DNA from: Lumbricus rubellus
Lineage: Eukaryota > Annelida > Clitellata > Crassiclitellata > Lumbricidae
NCBI GenBank assembly: GCA_945859605.1
Contig: OX243821.1
Coordinates: forward strand, 35,504,248 to 35,568,247
Length of the DNA: 64,000 nucleotides
Direction: 5' to 3'
A program made the position numbers and the translations under genes. Positions 23,119 through 34,200 of this stretch are shown here, piece after piece; the stretch's first letter is position 1, and the number at the start of each line of letters is the position of its first letter. Below the pieces are notes generated by a model. It saw nothing but the letters and a program-made list of their open reading frames with translations, was not told the origin of the DNA and ran no database searches.

Positions 23119-24741
23119 AAACTACTTAATGAGGAAAATCCAAGGGAGCCTCTGCAGTTGGTCAACCCAGTTGCCGGACCGGAAAAGGAAATCACCAGCA
23201 AGGAGATTGAGGCAGCAGTTACTTCGATGAGGAATAACAAAGCTTCGGGACCATCTGGAATGACGGCCGAAATGTTTAAAGCACTGGACCATATAGGAAT
23301 TGAGTGGTTATATGTCATCCTGAATGATTTCATGAGGCAGGAAATACTACCTCAAGACCTGAAAGAAAGTGAAATTGTAACATTATACAAGCAAAAAGGA
23401 GATGTGATGGAGTGTGGGAACTACAGAGGTATCAAATTGCTGGAGGTTGGATTAAAAGTGTATGAAAAGGTGATTGAGAAGCGCATCAGGGAACAAGTCG
23501 AGTTGCATGATAATCAGTTCGGTTTTAGACCAGGGAGGGGCACAACAGATGCAGTGTTTATACTAAGACAGGTGCAAGAAAAATTACTGGAAGGAAACAA
23601 CAAAAGATATTGGACTTTTGTGGATATGGAAAAGGCATTCGACAGAGTACCACGGGAAGTCGTCTACTGGAGCCTGAGGAAGAAGGGAGTCTCAGAAAAG
23701 ATGGTACGGCTGGTGAAATCAATGTATGAGGGTGCAAGGACAACGGTGAGGAGCGGCCTAGGAAACTCAGGTTCTTTCGAGATTCGTGTGGGGGTGCATC
23801 AAGGATCATGCCTAAGTCCATTGCTATTTATTATAGTAATGGATGCAGTATCAGAGCATGTAAGAAGAGAGGTGCCATGGGACATGCTCTACGCGGACGA
23901 TCTTATTGTGGCAGATGAATCAGGGGAGAAGATGCAGACGCGGTTTACGGACTGGCAGACGGCATTAGAAAGTAAAGGTCTGAAAGTGAACATCGCCAAG
24001 ACAGAAACTATGGTCTGCTCAAAAACAGTTGAGGCAGTCAGGATTATGGACAACACAGGAAAGGAACTGAAACAGACGGAGACTTTTAACACGTTGGACG
24101 CGAGGGACGTGTATACACGTCCCCCGTTGAGTCATTTAACACAGCAAATAAGCAGTCAACGTGTTAAATATCTTGGTTCAACAATGAATGCTCAGGGTGG
24201 CTGTGAGGTCGACATCAGAAACAGGATCAGGTTGGCTTGGCAGAAGTGGAGGGAGTTGACTGCAGTCCTATGTGACGCCAAAATGCCAATACAACTTAAA
24301 GGAAAGGTATATAAAACAATGGTTAGGCCTGTGATGATTTATGGGGCAGAGGCTTGGACGATGACGAGAAAGGTGGAGGGATTGCTGGAGAGGACGGAGA
24401 TGAGAATGCTACGTTGGATGCTGGGAATTTCACTCAGGGACAGAAACAGAAATGAGGACATCCGAAAGAAACTCGGAGTGGCGTGTATCTCGGACAAGAT
24501 ACGAGAAGCCAGGTTGCGTTGGTACGGTCATGTGATGAGAAGAGAGGAAAACAGCTGCCTTAAAAGAATCATGAAGGCGAATGTCTATGGACGACGCAGT
24601 CGAGGACGACAAAAGAAAAGATGGGAGGATGCGATACGAGAGGACATGAAACAACTCAAGCTGAAAGACGAAGACACCAAAGACAGAGGAAAGTGGAAAA
24701 GGCGGATCCGAGTGGCTGACCCCTCCGTTGAGAGGGAATAA
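23119..24741 (+). CDS. Reverse transcriptase ORF of RTE-like LINE, copy 2
   Basis: The same truncated RT frame as copy 1, with the motif A aspartate, the YADD site and the C-terminal WYGHVMRR region intact and no internal stop. It has E where copy 1 has K in ITSKEIEAAV, and M where copy 1 has I in SEKMVRLV. There is no endonuclease domain and no in-frame ATG near the left edge. It carries the same 26-residue TTAA-derived insert. The open frame probably reflects recent duplication of the DNA more than selection on the protein. Confidence 0.83.
   Translation, partial: KLLNEENPREPLQLVNPVAGPEKEITSKEIEAAVTSMRNNKASGPSGMTAEMFKALDHIGIEWLYVILNDFMRQEILPQDLKESEIVTLYKQKGDVMECGNYRGIKLLEVGLKVYEKVIEKRIREQVELHDNQFGFRPGRGTTDAVFILRQVQEKLLEGNNKRYWTFVDMEKAFDRVPREVVYWSLRKKGVSEKMVRLVKSMYEGARTTVRSGLGNSGSFEIRVGVHQGSCLSPLLFIIVMDAVSEHVRREVPWDMLYADDLIVADESGEKMQTRFTDWQTALESKGLKVNIAKTETMVCSKTVEAVRIMDNTGKELKQTETFNTLDARDVYTRPPLSHLTQQISSQRVKYLGSTMNAQGGCEVDIRNRIRLAWQKWRELTAVLCDAKMPIQLKGKVYKTMVRPVMIYGAEAWTMTRKVEGLLERTEMRMLRWMLGISLRDRNRNEDIRKKLGVACISDKIREARLRWYGHVMRREENSCLKRIMKANVYGRRSRGRQKKRWEDAIREDMKQLKLKDEDTKDRGKWKRRIRVADPSVERE
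24090..24163. mobile_element. 74-bp TTAA-flanked MITE inside RT ORF (copy 2)
   Basis: Identical insert with the same flanking TTAA as in copy 1. Sharing it at the same codon in all three LINE copies dates the insertion before their amplification. Confidence 0.75.
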
Positions 24742-24766
24742 TTCAAGCCTGAAGGAAAAGAAGAAG

Positions 24767-26259
24767 ATTATTATTATTAAATTTCTTTTCCATTGCATGG
24801 GCTTCTTCGAACCGGCTGGTCATCAGTAGAATACCCTAGGCAGCGCTCAGGGAAGACGGTCCTGGGTAGGGACCGACCCGGCCTGCGCGAAAAACCTAAC
24901 TTCGTGTGCCGCCTAAAGTATTCAGCAGCAAATTAATATTTAATATTATTATTATTATTATTAAATTTCTTTTCCATTGCATGGGCTTCTTCGAACCGGC
25001 TGGTCATCAGTAGAATACCCTAGGCAGCGCTCAGGGAAGACGGTCCTGGGTAGGGACCGACCCGGCCTGCGCGAAAAACCTAACTTCGTGTGCCGCCTAA
25101 AGTATTCAGCAGCAAATTAATATTTAATATTATTATTATTATTATTATTAAATTTCTTTTCCATTGCATGGGCTTCTTCGAACCGGCTGGTCATCAGTAG
25201 AATACCCTAGGCAGCGCTCAGGGAAGACGGTCCTGGGTAGGGACCGACCCGGCCTGCGCGAAAAACCTAACTTCGTGTGCCGCCTAAAGTATTCAGCAGC
25301 AAATTAATATTTAATATTATTATTATTATTATTAAATTTCTTTTCCATTGCATGGGCTTCTTCGAACCGGCTGGTCATCAGTAGAATACCCTAGGCAGCG
25401 CTCAGGGAAGACGGTCCTGGGTAGGGACCGACCCGGCCTGCGCAAAAAACCTAACTTCGTGTGCCGCCTAAAGTATTCAGCAGCAAATTAATATTTAATA
25501 TTATTATTATTATTATTAAATTTCTTTTCCATTGCATGGGCTTCTTCGAACCGGCTGGTCATCAGTAGAATACCCTAGGCAGCGCTCAGGGAAGACGGTC
25601 CTGGGTAGGGACCGACCCGGCCTGCGCGAAAAACCTAACTTCGTGTGCCGCCTAAAGTATTCAGCAGCAAATTAATATTTAATATTATTATTATTATTAT
25701 TAGTAAATTTCTTTTCCATTGCATGGGCTTCTTCGAACCGGCTGGTCATCAGTAGAATACCCTAGGCAGCGCTCAGGGAAGACGGTCCTGGGTAGGGACC
25801 GACCCGGCCTGCGCGAAAAACCTAACTTCGTGTGCCGCCTAAAGTATTCAGCAGCAAATTAATATTTAATATTATTATTATTATTATTAAATTTCTTTTC
25901 CATTGCATGGGCTTCTTCGAACCGGCTGGTCATCAGTAGAATACCCTAGGCAGCGCTCAGGGAAGACGGTCCTGGGTAGGGACCGACCCGGCCTGCGCGA
26001 AAAACCTAACTTCGTGTGCCGCCTAAAGTATTCAGCAGCAAATTAATATTTAATATTATTATTATTATTATTATTAAATTTCTTTTCCATTGCATGGGCT
26101 TCTTCGAACCGGCTGGTCATCAGTAAAATACCCTAGGCAGCGCTCAGGGAAGACGGTCCTGGGTAGGGACCGACCCGGCCTGCGCGAAAAACCTAACTTC
26201 GTGTGCCGCCTAAAGTATTCAGCAGCAAATTAATATTTAATATTATTATTATTATTATT
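24767..26259 (-). repeat. Satellite, - orientation, eight monomers between LINE copies
   Basis: About eight monomers. They include one with CGCAAAAAAC (near 25441) and one with TATTAGTAAATTTC (near 25700). The last monomer carries the CAGTAAAATACC marker. This spacer is longer by three monomers (about 558 bp) than the one between LINE copies 1 and 2, as expected for unequal exchange. Confidence 0.93.
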
Positions 26260-27882
26260 AAACTACTTAATGAGGAAAATCCAAGGGAGCCTCTGCAGTT
26301 GGTCAACCCAGTTGCCGGACCGGAAAAGGAAATCACCAGCAAGGAGATTGAGGCAGCAGTTACTTCGATGAGGAATAACAAAGCTTCGGGACCATCTGGA
26401 ATGACGGCCGAAATGTTTAAAGCACTGGACCATATAGGAATTGAGTGGTTATATGTCATCCTGAATGATTTCATGAGGCAGGAAATACTACCTCAAGACC
26501 TGAAAGAAAGTGAAATTGTAACATTATACAAGCAAAAAGGAGATGTGATGGAGTGTGGGAACTACAGAGGTATCAAATTGCTGGAGGTTGGATTAAAAGT
26601 GTATGAAAAGGTGATTGAGAAGCGCATCAGGGAACAAGTCGAGTTGCATGATAATCAGTTCGGTTTTAGACCAGGGAGGGGCACAACAGATGCAGTGTTT
26701 ATACTAAGACAGGTGCAAGAAAAATTACTGGAAGGAAACAACAAAAGATATTGGACTTTTGTGGATATGGAAAAGGCATTCGACAGAGTACCACGGGAAG
26801 TCGTCTACTGGAGCCTGAGGAAGAAGGGAGTCTCAGAAAAGATGGTACGGCTGGTGAAATCAATGTATGAGGGTGCAAGGACAACGGTGAGGAGCGGCCT
26901 AGGAAACTCAGGTTCTTTCGAGATTCGTGTGGGGGTGCATCAAGGATCATGCCTAAGTCCATTGCTATTTATTATAGTAATGGATGCAGTATCAGAGCAT
27001 GTAAGAAGAGAGGTGCCATGGGACATGCTCTACGCGGACGATCTTATTGTGGCAGATGAATCAGGGGAGAAGATGCAGACGCGGTTTACGGACTGGCAGA
27101 CGGCATTAGAAAGTAAAGGTCTGAAAGTGAACATCGCCAAGACAGAAACTATGGTCTGCTCAAAAACAGTTGAGGCAGTCAGGATTATGGACAACACAGG
27201 AAAGGAACTGAAACAGACGGAGACTTTTAACACGTTGGACGCGAGGGACGTGTATACACGTCCCCCGTTGAGTCATTTAACACAGCAAATAAGCAGTCAA
27301 CGTGTTAAATATCTTGGTTCAACAATGAATGCTCAGGGTGGCTGTGAGGTCGACATCAGAAACAGGATCAGGTTGGCTTGGCAGAAGTGGAGGGAGTTGA
27401 CTGCAGTCCTATGTGACGCCAAAATGCCAATACAACTTAAAGGAAAGGTATATAAAACAATGGTTAGGCCTGTGATGATTTATGGGGCAGAGGCTTGGAC
27501 GATGACGAGAAAGGTGGAGGGATTGCTGGAGAGGACGGAGATGAGAATGCTACGTTGGATGCTGGGAATTTCACTCAGGGACAGAAACAGGAATGAGGAC
27601 ATCCGAAAGAAACTCGGAGTGGCGTGTATCTCGGACAAGATACGAGAAGCCAGGTTGCGTTGGTACGGTCATGTGATGAGAAGAGAGGAAAACAGCTGCC
27701 TTAAAAGAATCATGAAGGCGAATGTCTATGGACGACGCAGTCGAGGACGACAAAAGAAAAGATGGGAGGATGCGATACGAGAGGACATGAAACAACTCAA
27801 GCTGAAAGACGAAGACACCAAAGACAGAGGAAAGTGGAAAAGGCGGATCCGAGTGGCTGACCCCTCCGTTGAGAGGGAATAA
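26260..27882 (+). CDS. Reverse transcriptase ORF of RTE-like LINE, copy 3
   Basis: The protein is identical to that of copy 2: an intact RT palm with YADD, the C-terminal region, the 26-residue TTAA-derived insert, and a 5' truncation that removes any endonuclease. The frame ends VERE-TAA about 25 bp before the ATT tail. No promoter is recognisable upstream, only satellite. Confidence 0.83.
   Translation, partial: KLLNEENPREPLQLVNPVAGPEKEITSKEIEAAVTSMRNNKASGPSGMTAEMFKALDHIGIEWLYVILNDFMRQEILPQDLKESEIVTLYKQKGDVMECGNYRGIKLLEVGLKVYEKVIEKRIREQVELHDNQFGFRPGRGTTDAVFILRQVQEKLLEGNNKRYWTFVDMEKAFDRVPREVVYWSLRKKGVSEKMVRLVKSMYEGARTTVRSGLGNSGSFEIRVGVHQGSCLSPLLFIIVMDAVSEHVRREVPWDMLYADDLIVADESGEKMQTRFTDWQTALESKGLKVNIAKTETMVCSKTVEAVRIMDNTGKELKQTETFNTLDARDVYTRPPLSHLTQQISSQRVKYLGSTMNAQGGCEVDIRNRIRLAWQKWRELTAVLCDAKMPIQLKGKVYKTMVRPVMIYGAEAWTMTRKVEGLLERTEMRMLRWMLGISLRDRNRNEDIRKKLGVACISDKIREARLRWYGHVMRREENSCLKRIMKANVYGRRSRGRQKKRWEDAIREDMKQLKLKDEDTKDRGKWKRRIRVADPSVERE
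27231..27304. mobile_element. 74-bp TTAA-flanked MITE inside RT ORF (copy 3)
   Basis: Third identical occurrence, with TTAA on both sides and in frame. Confidence 0.75.
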
Positions 27883-27907
27883 TTCAAGCCTGAAGGAAAA
27901 GAAGAAG

Positions 27908-28981
27908 ATTATTATTATTAAATTTCTTTTCCATTGCATGGGCTTCTTCGAACCGGCTGGTCATCAGTAGAATACCCTAGGCAGCGCTCAGGGAAGACGG
28001 TCCTGGGTAGGGACCGACCCGGCCTGCGCGAAAAACCTAACTTCGTGTGCCGCCTAAAGTATTCAGCAGCAAATTAATATTTAATATTATTATTATTATT
28101 ATTAAATTTCTTTTCCATTGCATGGGCTTCTTCGAACCGGCTGGTCATCAGTAGAATACCCTAGGCAGCGCTCAGGGAAGACGGTCCTGGGTAGGGACCG
28201 ACCCGGCCTGCGCGAAAAACCTAACTTCGTGTGCCGCCTAAAGTATTCAGCAGCAAATTAATATTTAATATTATTATTATTATTATTATTAAATTTCTTT
28301 TCCATTGCATGGGCTTCTTCGAACCGGCTGGTCATCAGTAGAATACCCTAGGCAGCGCTCAGGGAAGACGGTCCTGGGTAGGGACCGACCCGGCCTGCGC
28401 GAAAAACCTAACTTCGTGTGCCGCCTAAAGTATTCAGCAGCAAATTAATATTTAATATTATTATTATTATTATTAAATTTCTTTTCCATTGCATGGGCTT
28501 CTTCGAACCGGCTGGTCATCAGTAGAATACCCTAGGCAGCGCTCAGGGAAGACGGTCCTGGGTAGGGACCGACCCGGCCTGCGCGAAAAACCTAACTTCG
28601 TGTGCCGCCTAAAGTATTCAGCAGCAAATTAATATTTAATATTATTATTATTATTATTAAAATTCTTTTCCATTGCATGGGCTTCTTCGAACCGGCTGGT
28701 CATCAGTAGAATATTCAGCAGCAAATTAATATTTAATATTATTATTATTATTATTAAATTTCTTTTCCATTGCATGGGCTTCTTCGAACCGGCTGGTCAT
28801 CAGTAGAATACCCTAGGCAGCGCTCAGGGAAGACGGTCCTGGGTAGGGACCGACCCGATCTGCGCGAAAAACCTAACTTCGTGTGCCGCCTAAAGTATTC
28901 AGCAGCAAATTAATATTTAATATTATTATTATTATTATTAAATTTCTTTTCCATTGCATGGGCTTCTTCGAACCGGCTGGT
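27908..28981 (-). repeat. Satellite, - orientation, before LTR copy 2
   Basis: About six monomers. One is shortened by a deletion joining AGTAGAATA to TTCAGCAGC near 28710, and the next carries GACCCGATCTGCGCG near 28856. Both markers recur 10.7 kb on (near 39434 and 39580). The last five bases, CTGGT at 28977-28981, are the left target duplication of the LTR element. Confidence 0.93.
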
Positions 28982-30897
28982 TGTCATGAATTATCTTTAA
29001 TGGCGAGTTAGCCCTAGCCTATTAAGGAAAGGGTGTCTAGAATACTGTCATCGAAATACTAGAAAACAAAGCATGAACTCGTTTAGAAAATTATTCAGAT
29101 AAAAAAACAACTGAAATTAAACTAAAAAACATATACACTGTGTCCGCGATAAAGTAGAACCCAAAATAAAGTGCCATAACTCGGTCAAAACTTGTAGGAT
29201 TTGTTTGAAATTTTACACACAACAACGGTGGCCATATATACACGAGATCCTAAAGCCGATTTGAAATATTCGTGAGTTTGCCAAATTTATGAGCGTTTGA
29301 GATAGAGCACCGACAAATGCAACTTTCCAACATGCAAACGGTAAAGTAGAACCCTAAACTTTGTGAAATATCTTGGTTAATTGCCGTATTATATGTACCA
29401 AATTTGGAGCACATGATCTTCAGTCTTTTCCATCCATACCCTGCAAATTTTATTACATTTTATTGAACGGTTACGAAGATATACCCTTTTGAAATTGGGT
29501 GGTTCAGAAACCAAGTTACCGAACAGTAAAACGCATAGCATAACGTAATTTTTCTGGTTAGCGCAGTGGATACATAGGCTGTTGTTTATAAGCGACATTT
29601 GCGAAAACAGACACACTACGAGACCTTTTTTACGTAACAGTAGCCTAGCTGGTTGTAAAAAAATGTCCTCTGCGCTGAAAACCTTTTTTTTTATAATACT
29701 GCAATTAACCAAGATATTTCACAAGGTTTAGGGTTCTACTTTAACGTTTGCGTGTTGGAAAGTTGCATTTGTCGGTGCTCTATCTCAAACGCTCATAAAT
29801 TTGGCAAACTCACGAATATTTCAAATCGGCTTTAGGATCTCGTGTATATATGGCCACCGTTGTTGTGTGTAAAATTTCAGGCAAATCCTAAACATTTTGA
29901 CCGAGTTATGACACTTTATTTTGGGTTCTACTTTATCGCGGACACAGTGTACATATAGAGCAAACAGTATCGTTAATAGGCTACGCCTATAGCGCCCTAA
30001 TCGATGGTCGTGCCCTCCCCCAGACCCCCCAACAAAACTTCGCCCCCACTCACGTTTCCGTTCGCATGGAGACAGTTTCTGCAGGTGTGAAGAAGTCCTG
30101 TTACGCAGCGAAGGGCTTCGGTCGGCTTACTGGTCTGGTTGTCTGGCTTTGAAGTCGTCCGTTGGTCCGTTCTCGAACCCAGCGTCGAGAGTTCCAGTCC
30201 TGCTGGCGTTCCAGCTACGACTGCTGGTCGCGTCTTGTAGAGGAGTGCCAGTTCCTTCCGGCACCGCCCACCTCGGTCGTAGAAGTGGGGGAGAAGATTC
30301 CGCTCTCACAGACACCGCCCACGTCTAGCATAGACGTGGTCACGTGGTAGAGAAGTTGCGAAGAAGTGGCGGAAAGTGACGGAGAAATGGCGGGAAAGCG
30401 TCCGCCCTTCTAGCCCGTCCTCGTCTTGTAGTAGCACCGTTGTGCTCCGAATTCGCCTGGTAACACCGTTGTGCCCAGTATTCACCTTCTTGCACCGTTG
30501 TGCGTTGTCCTACGCTCGAACGTCCTTCAGCAAAGTTCAGCGTGCATGCCCACTTGTCCACTTCGCATCCCCGACCGACGACTGATGACTGACGACTGAC
30601 CGACGACAGCTTCCGACGACTCTCCTTCGACGACTGACCCCCAGACAGTCCGTTGTCTTGCCTATGTAGGCCTATCCGCCTTCCAGACAGATGACCCTTA
30701 ACCCCGACACACCTTTTGGACCCAACGACCATCGACGACCATCGATATATTCTATAAGCTAGATTATTATAGGTATATCTATATACTATTGTCAAACTGT
30801 CATTTAAGCACATAATACTATTATATACGACATAACGTTACAATATAGGTATATACTGCATAGGGCCCAATGCTATCAACAAGGGCAACTCGTGACA
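28982..30897 (-). repeat. 3' LTR of copy 2, split by a MITE
   Basis: TGTCA...TGACA bounded. It is 1100 bp once the 814-bp MITE and its TA duplication are removed. It differs from the 5' LTR of the same element by only a handful of bases, including two (near 30702 and 30836) that also separate the LTRs of copy 3. Confidence 0.92.
29136..29949. mobile_element. Fold-back MITE, mariner/Tc1 type, with IR/DR ends
   Basis: Begins CACTGTGTCCGCG and ends with its inverse, flanked by TA at 29134-29135 and 29950-29951. Removing it restores the uninterrupted LTR sequence. The inverted arms are about 249 bp each (29136-29384 and 29701-29949) around a 316-bp loop with no credible gene. Each arm has an outer and an inner AAAGTAGAACCC about 195 bp apart, like the IR/DR ends of some Tc1-type transposons. 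TA target duplication is typical of Tc1/mariner. It is non-autonomous. Confidence 0.85.
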
Positions 30898-30911
30898 ATG
30901 GCCCCACACTT
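30898..30911 (-). promoter_or_regulatory. Polypurine tract, copy 2
   Basis: On the minus strand AAGTGTGGGGCCAT abuts the 3' LTR, identical to copy 1. Confidence 0.6.
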
Positions 30912-31004
30912 AAGAGAAAACTAACTTAGCTTTTCTTTACAACTAAAACTAAAACGATTGCCCTGTTAATATCTAGGTTTACTTATCCTAATTCCTATTT
31001 AGGC

Positions 31005-31234
31005 CTACAGATGGCGGCTTAAAAAATCGGCCCCCACATTTTCAGACCCTTTAATTGAGCGTATAGTAAAGGAATACGGCTGCAAAATTAAAGCCCAGCG
31101 CATTAGTCTTCCATTGACTGGATTGGCTCCTTGCTGATAGATCAAAGACTGGTGATCCATCCGACTTACTCACTCACAACATTATCACCCTTAACCTAGT
31201 CCTCGACTTTCTTGTCCAGCTTCTATCTCATAGC
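31005..31234 (-). pseudogene. Collapsed RT / RNase H remnant, copy 2
   Basis: Same 230-bp remnant as copy 1: an RT N-terminal stub with three TAG codons and a TAA, then a frame shift into the RNase H tail ending ADFLSRHL. The catalytic RT palm and RNase H core are absent. Shared stops and an identical deletion junction show the damage predates the spread of these copies. Confidence 0.82.
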
Positions 31235-34200
31235 CTATGGCACAGGATATGGCCTCTTCAACCCTGCGACATTTAACGTAGGCTGAATCCGATGACCGAC
31301 TAGTTTGATTCTTCTTAGCACATCACTGAAGATGTCTTGAAATTCTTCCAAGAGGTTTTCGACCTCCTTCTTCTGATCCTCTGACAGATCATGGCCTATC
31401 TCCACATCTTTGTAGGCCTCTTTCTGCAGATTGTCAAAGAGTGGCAGATTTCCTTCACCTGTCATCCTCATCTCTGCATACGACAATTCTTCGACGACGA
31501 CAGCCGCTCCTACAGCTTGCATTTCGTCGTTCACGGTTTCCTCGCTCGGTCTGTTCTCTGTCTCTGGTTGACGCTCATGATAGCGTTTAAGCATGTTCGC
31601 ATGGAACGTCTTTGCTCGGTGAGAAAACTGGATTACATAATCAGCTTCTCCGAATCGTTTCAGTACTGGAAATGGACCTTTCCATTGCATTTGCAGTTTG
31701 TTGCTCTCTGTAGGCAACAGTAGCAGTACTTTATCGCCTGGATCAAACTTTCGAGGCTTGGCATGCTTGTCAAAGTTGCGCTTATATTTATCAGCGGCTC
31801 TTTGCAGATTTTCTTGCGCCAAGTGACAAGTCTCTTGAAGACGATTCCTCAGATCGACAACATACTCGTAAGTCGTCTTCTCCTCTGGTTCGGCAATGTC
31901 TTTAGTCCACAGTTCCTTCAAAATAGCCATGGATCCTCGCACAGGTCTTCCGTAAATCATCTCAAACGGACTGAATCCCGTACTTTCATTGCTGACCTCA
32001 CGATATGCGAACATCAACGGATCCAAGTATCGATCCCAATCTTTCACTTTCTCTGCACACATTTTCCGAAGCATTTGTTTGATGACTCCGTTATATCTCT
32101 CAACCAATCCACAGTTTTGACTGTGATATGGAGTGCTGAATAATTGTTTTATCGACAGAAGTCGACCTACTTCCTTCATCATTGCTCCTGTGAACTGTGA
32201 TCCATTATCCGAGAGCAGCTCCAATGGTGCCCCCATCCTTGAAAAGATGCTAAGCAATGCTTCTGCAACAGAACAGGTGTCAATTTGCTTAAGCGCGATA
32301 CACTCAGGATAGCGGCTTGCACAATCCACCAATGTTAGAATGTACCGGTGTCCTCGCTCTGAGCATGGAAGTGGTCCAATCAGGTCGACCACGCATCTCT
32401 TAAAGACCGTGTCAATTATCGGCATCTTGATCAAAGGCACTTTCTGAACTCGCCCCTTCGGCAAGGTTCTTTGACAAATATCGCAGGATCGACAGTATCT
32501 TCCGACATCACTGTAGCATCCTGGCCAAAAGAATTGAGATAGAATTCTCTCTTGAGTTTTGTGAATGCCCAAGTGTCCTCCAAGAATTGAGCTATGGGCT
32601 ATTTCCATTACTCTGGTTCTCAACCTGGATGGAATTACCAGCTGTTTCACTTCATCGCCGAAGTTATGATGTGGTGATCGAAACTTGCGATACAGCAGTC
32701 CTCGTTCCACATCAAAGCGTACGATGCGATCGTCATCGTTCGTTCCAGTCGCTTCTTTCTGTGTAGAATACTCCCAGTATTTCTTCAATGAACTGTCCTC
32801 AGCCTGTTCCTTCTTCAACGTTTCCAATGTGACTTCATTCTGAAATTCTGGGACTCGTAACTGCTTTGGCAATGCTCTCGCTTTCTCTTTCATATGTCGG
32901 GTTTCCACAGCTGATGTCACATTCAACTGCTCTTCAGTACACCCCGCATCTTTCTCTGCGTCAATCAACAAGTCTTGTTCATGTACCTCAGTACTCTTGT
33001 CGAAGGATCTGGGCCGTAGTTCCGCTCCAGATATATTTCCAATTACAAGGTCGTATAATGTTTCCTTCATGCAGAGCGCTTTCACTTTCCCTGTGAAGTA
33101 GTCCGTTCTGACTTCAATGATAGCGGTTGGCACTTTCCTCGTAGTTTTGTCAATCAGAATGCACAACTCATGCTTCCCAGTCATCTGATTCTTTTTCACC
33201 AGTCTCCTGGCTACAACAACTGACGAACATCCGGTGTCTCGAAGCACTTCGACCTTCTGATCTCCTACATAACCAATCGTTGTTTTCATATCAGTTCCGT
33301 ATTTACCCGGTCTACAGGCTTCAGCTATGACGTGCGCTTTGCAACCACATCTTAGTTCGACATCTTCACCATCGGACAGATTTTTCAACGCTTGACCAGC
33401 ATTTTCGTCACACCCTTCCTTGACCAGCGTTCCTTCTCGATCGGTTGAAGTTGCGGTCGTTTGGTGCGTTTTCTTATCAACTGCGGAAGATGCTGATTTA
33501 TCTTTCTTGTTCTCAGCTTTTTTCTTCTGGTTCTGCCGTGCATTTCTAGGCTTCCAGGAAGTCTGCATTCCTGCGGCTTCATGTGACGTATTCATTCTAA
33601 ACCGACATGAATTATAGGAGTGCCCGTATCGGTTACAAAAAAAACAAGGCCTATCAGTAGCCCCGTTACGTTTTTGGTCTTTCTTTCCAGCCCTCTCATT
33701 TTCCTTAGCGAAGTCTGGCTTGAGAAATTTTCCCTCTGTTCTTACTTCTTTCTCTCCATAGTCCGACTGGTATGGCTGTTTTGACTTTACTTCGTGTGCC
33801 TCTATGTAGGTCTCCGCTAATTTAGCGAGTTCCTGAAGATCTTTTGGCGCCCTTTCTCTCAAGAACAGCGACAATTCTTTGCTCACTACTGAGAGATACT
33901 GCTCCTTTACCAGCAAACTCTTCAGTCCATCAAAGTCTTGAGTGACTTTGGCGAGCTCAATCCATCTCATCAAGTAGCTTTCTAACCTGGTGATGAATTG
34001 TTGAGGCGCTTCTCCAGTTTCCGGTCTACAGTTATTAAACCGCTTGTGAAAGCCTTCTTCCGTCATCTGATATCTTTTCAGAAGAGCATCTTTCAATGCG
34101 TCGTAATCGTCGTATTGTTCAGGCGGCATACGCGCAAACACCTCTAAAGCGCGTCCTTTCAAAAGTGCGGCCAAATAAACTGCCCATTCCTGCCTTTTCC

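Larger units (their letters stand above)
23119..24766 (+). mobile_element. 5'-truncated RTE-like LINE, copy 2
   Basis: Same boundaries within the satellite (ATT)n tract as copy 1, offset by 2583 bp. It differs from copy 1 by two protein-changing bases I can see, and from copy 3 by one silent base. Confidence 0.88.
26260..27907 (+). mobile_element. 5'-truncated RTE-like LINE, copy 3
   Basis: Same edges and TTAA insert as copies 1 and 2. It differs from copy 2 by a silent A-to-G change in the AACAGGAATGAGG segment near 27591. Confidence 0.88.

Noticed and set aside
29389..29712. 107-codon frame in the MITE loop and its counterparts near 40114-40561
   Set aside because: It includes inverted-arm sequence and homopolymers, is not conserved in length between the two copies, and shows no transposase motif.
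30127..30813. Open frames of 62, 69 and 157 codons inside every LTR
   Set aside because: They lie wholly in the LTR on both strands, have no recognisable domain, and recur only because the LTR is repeated.
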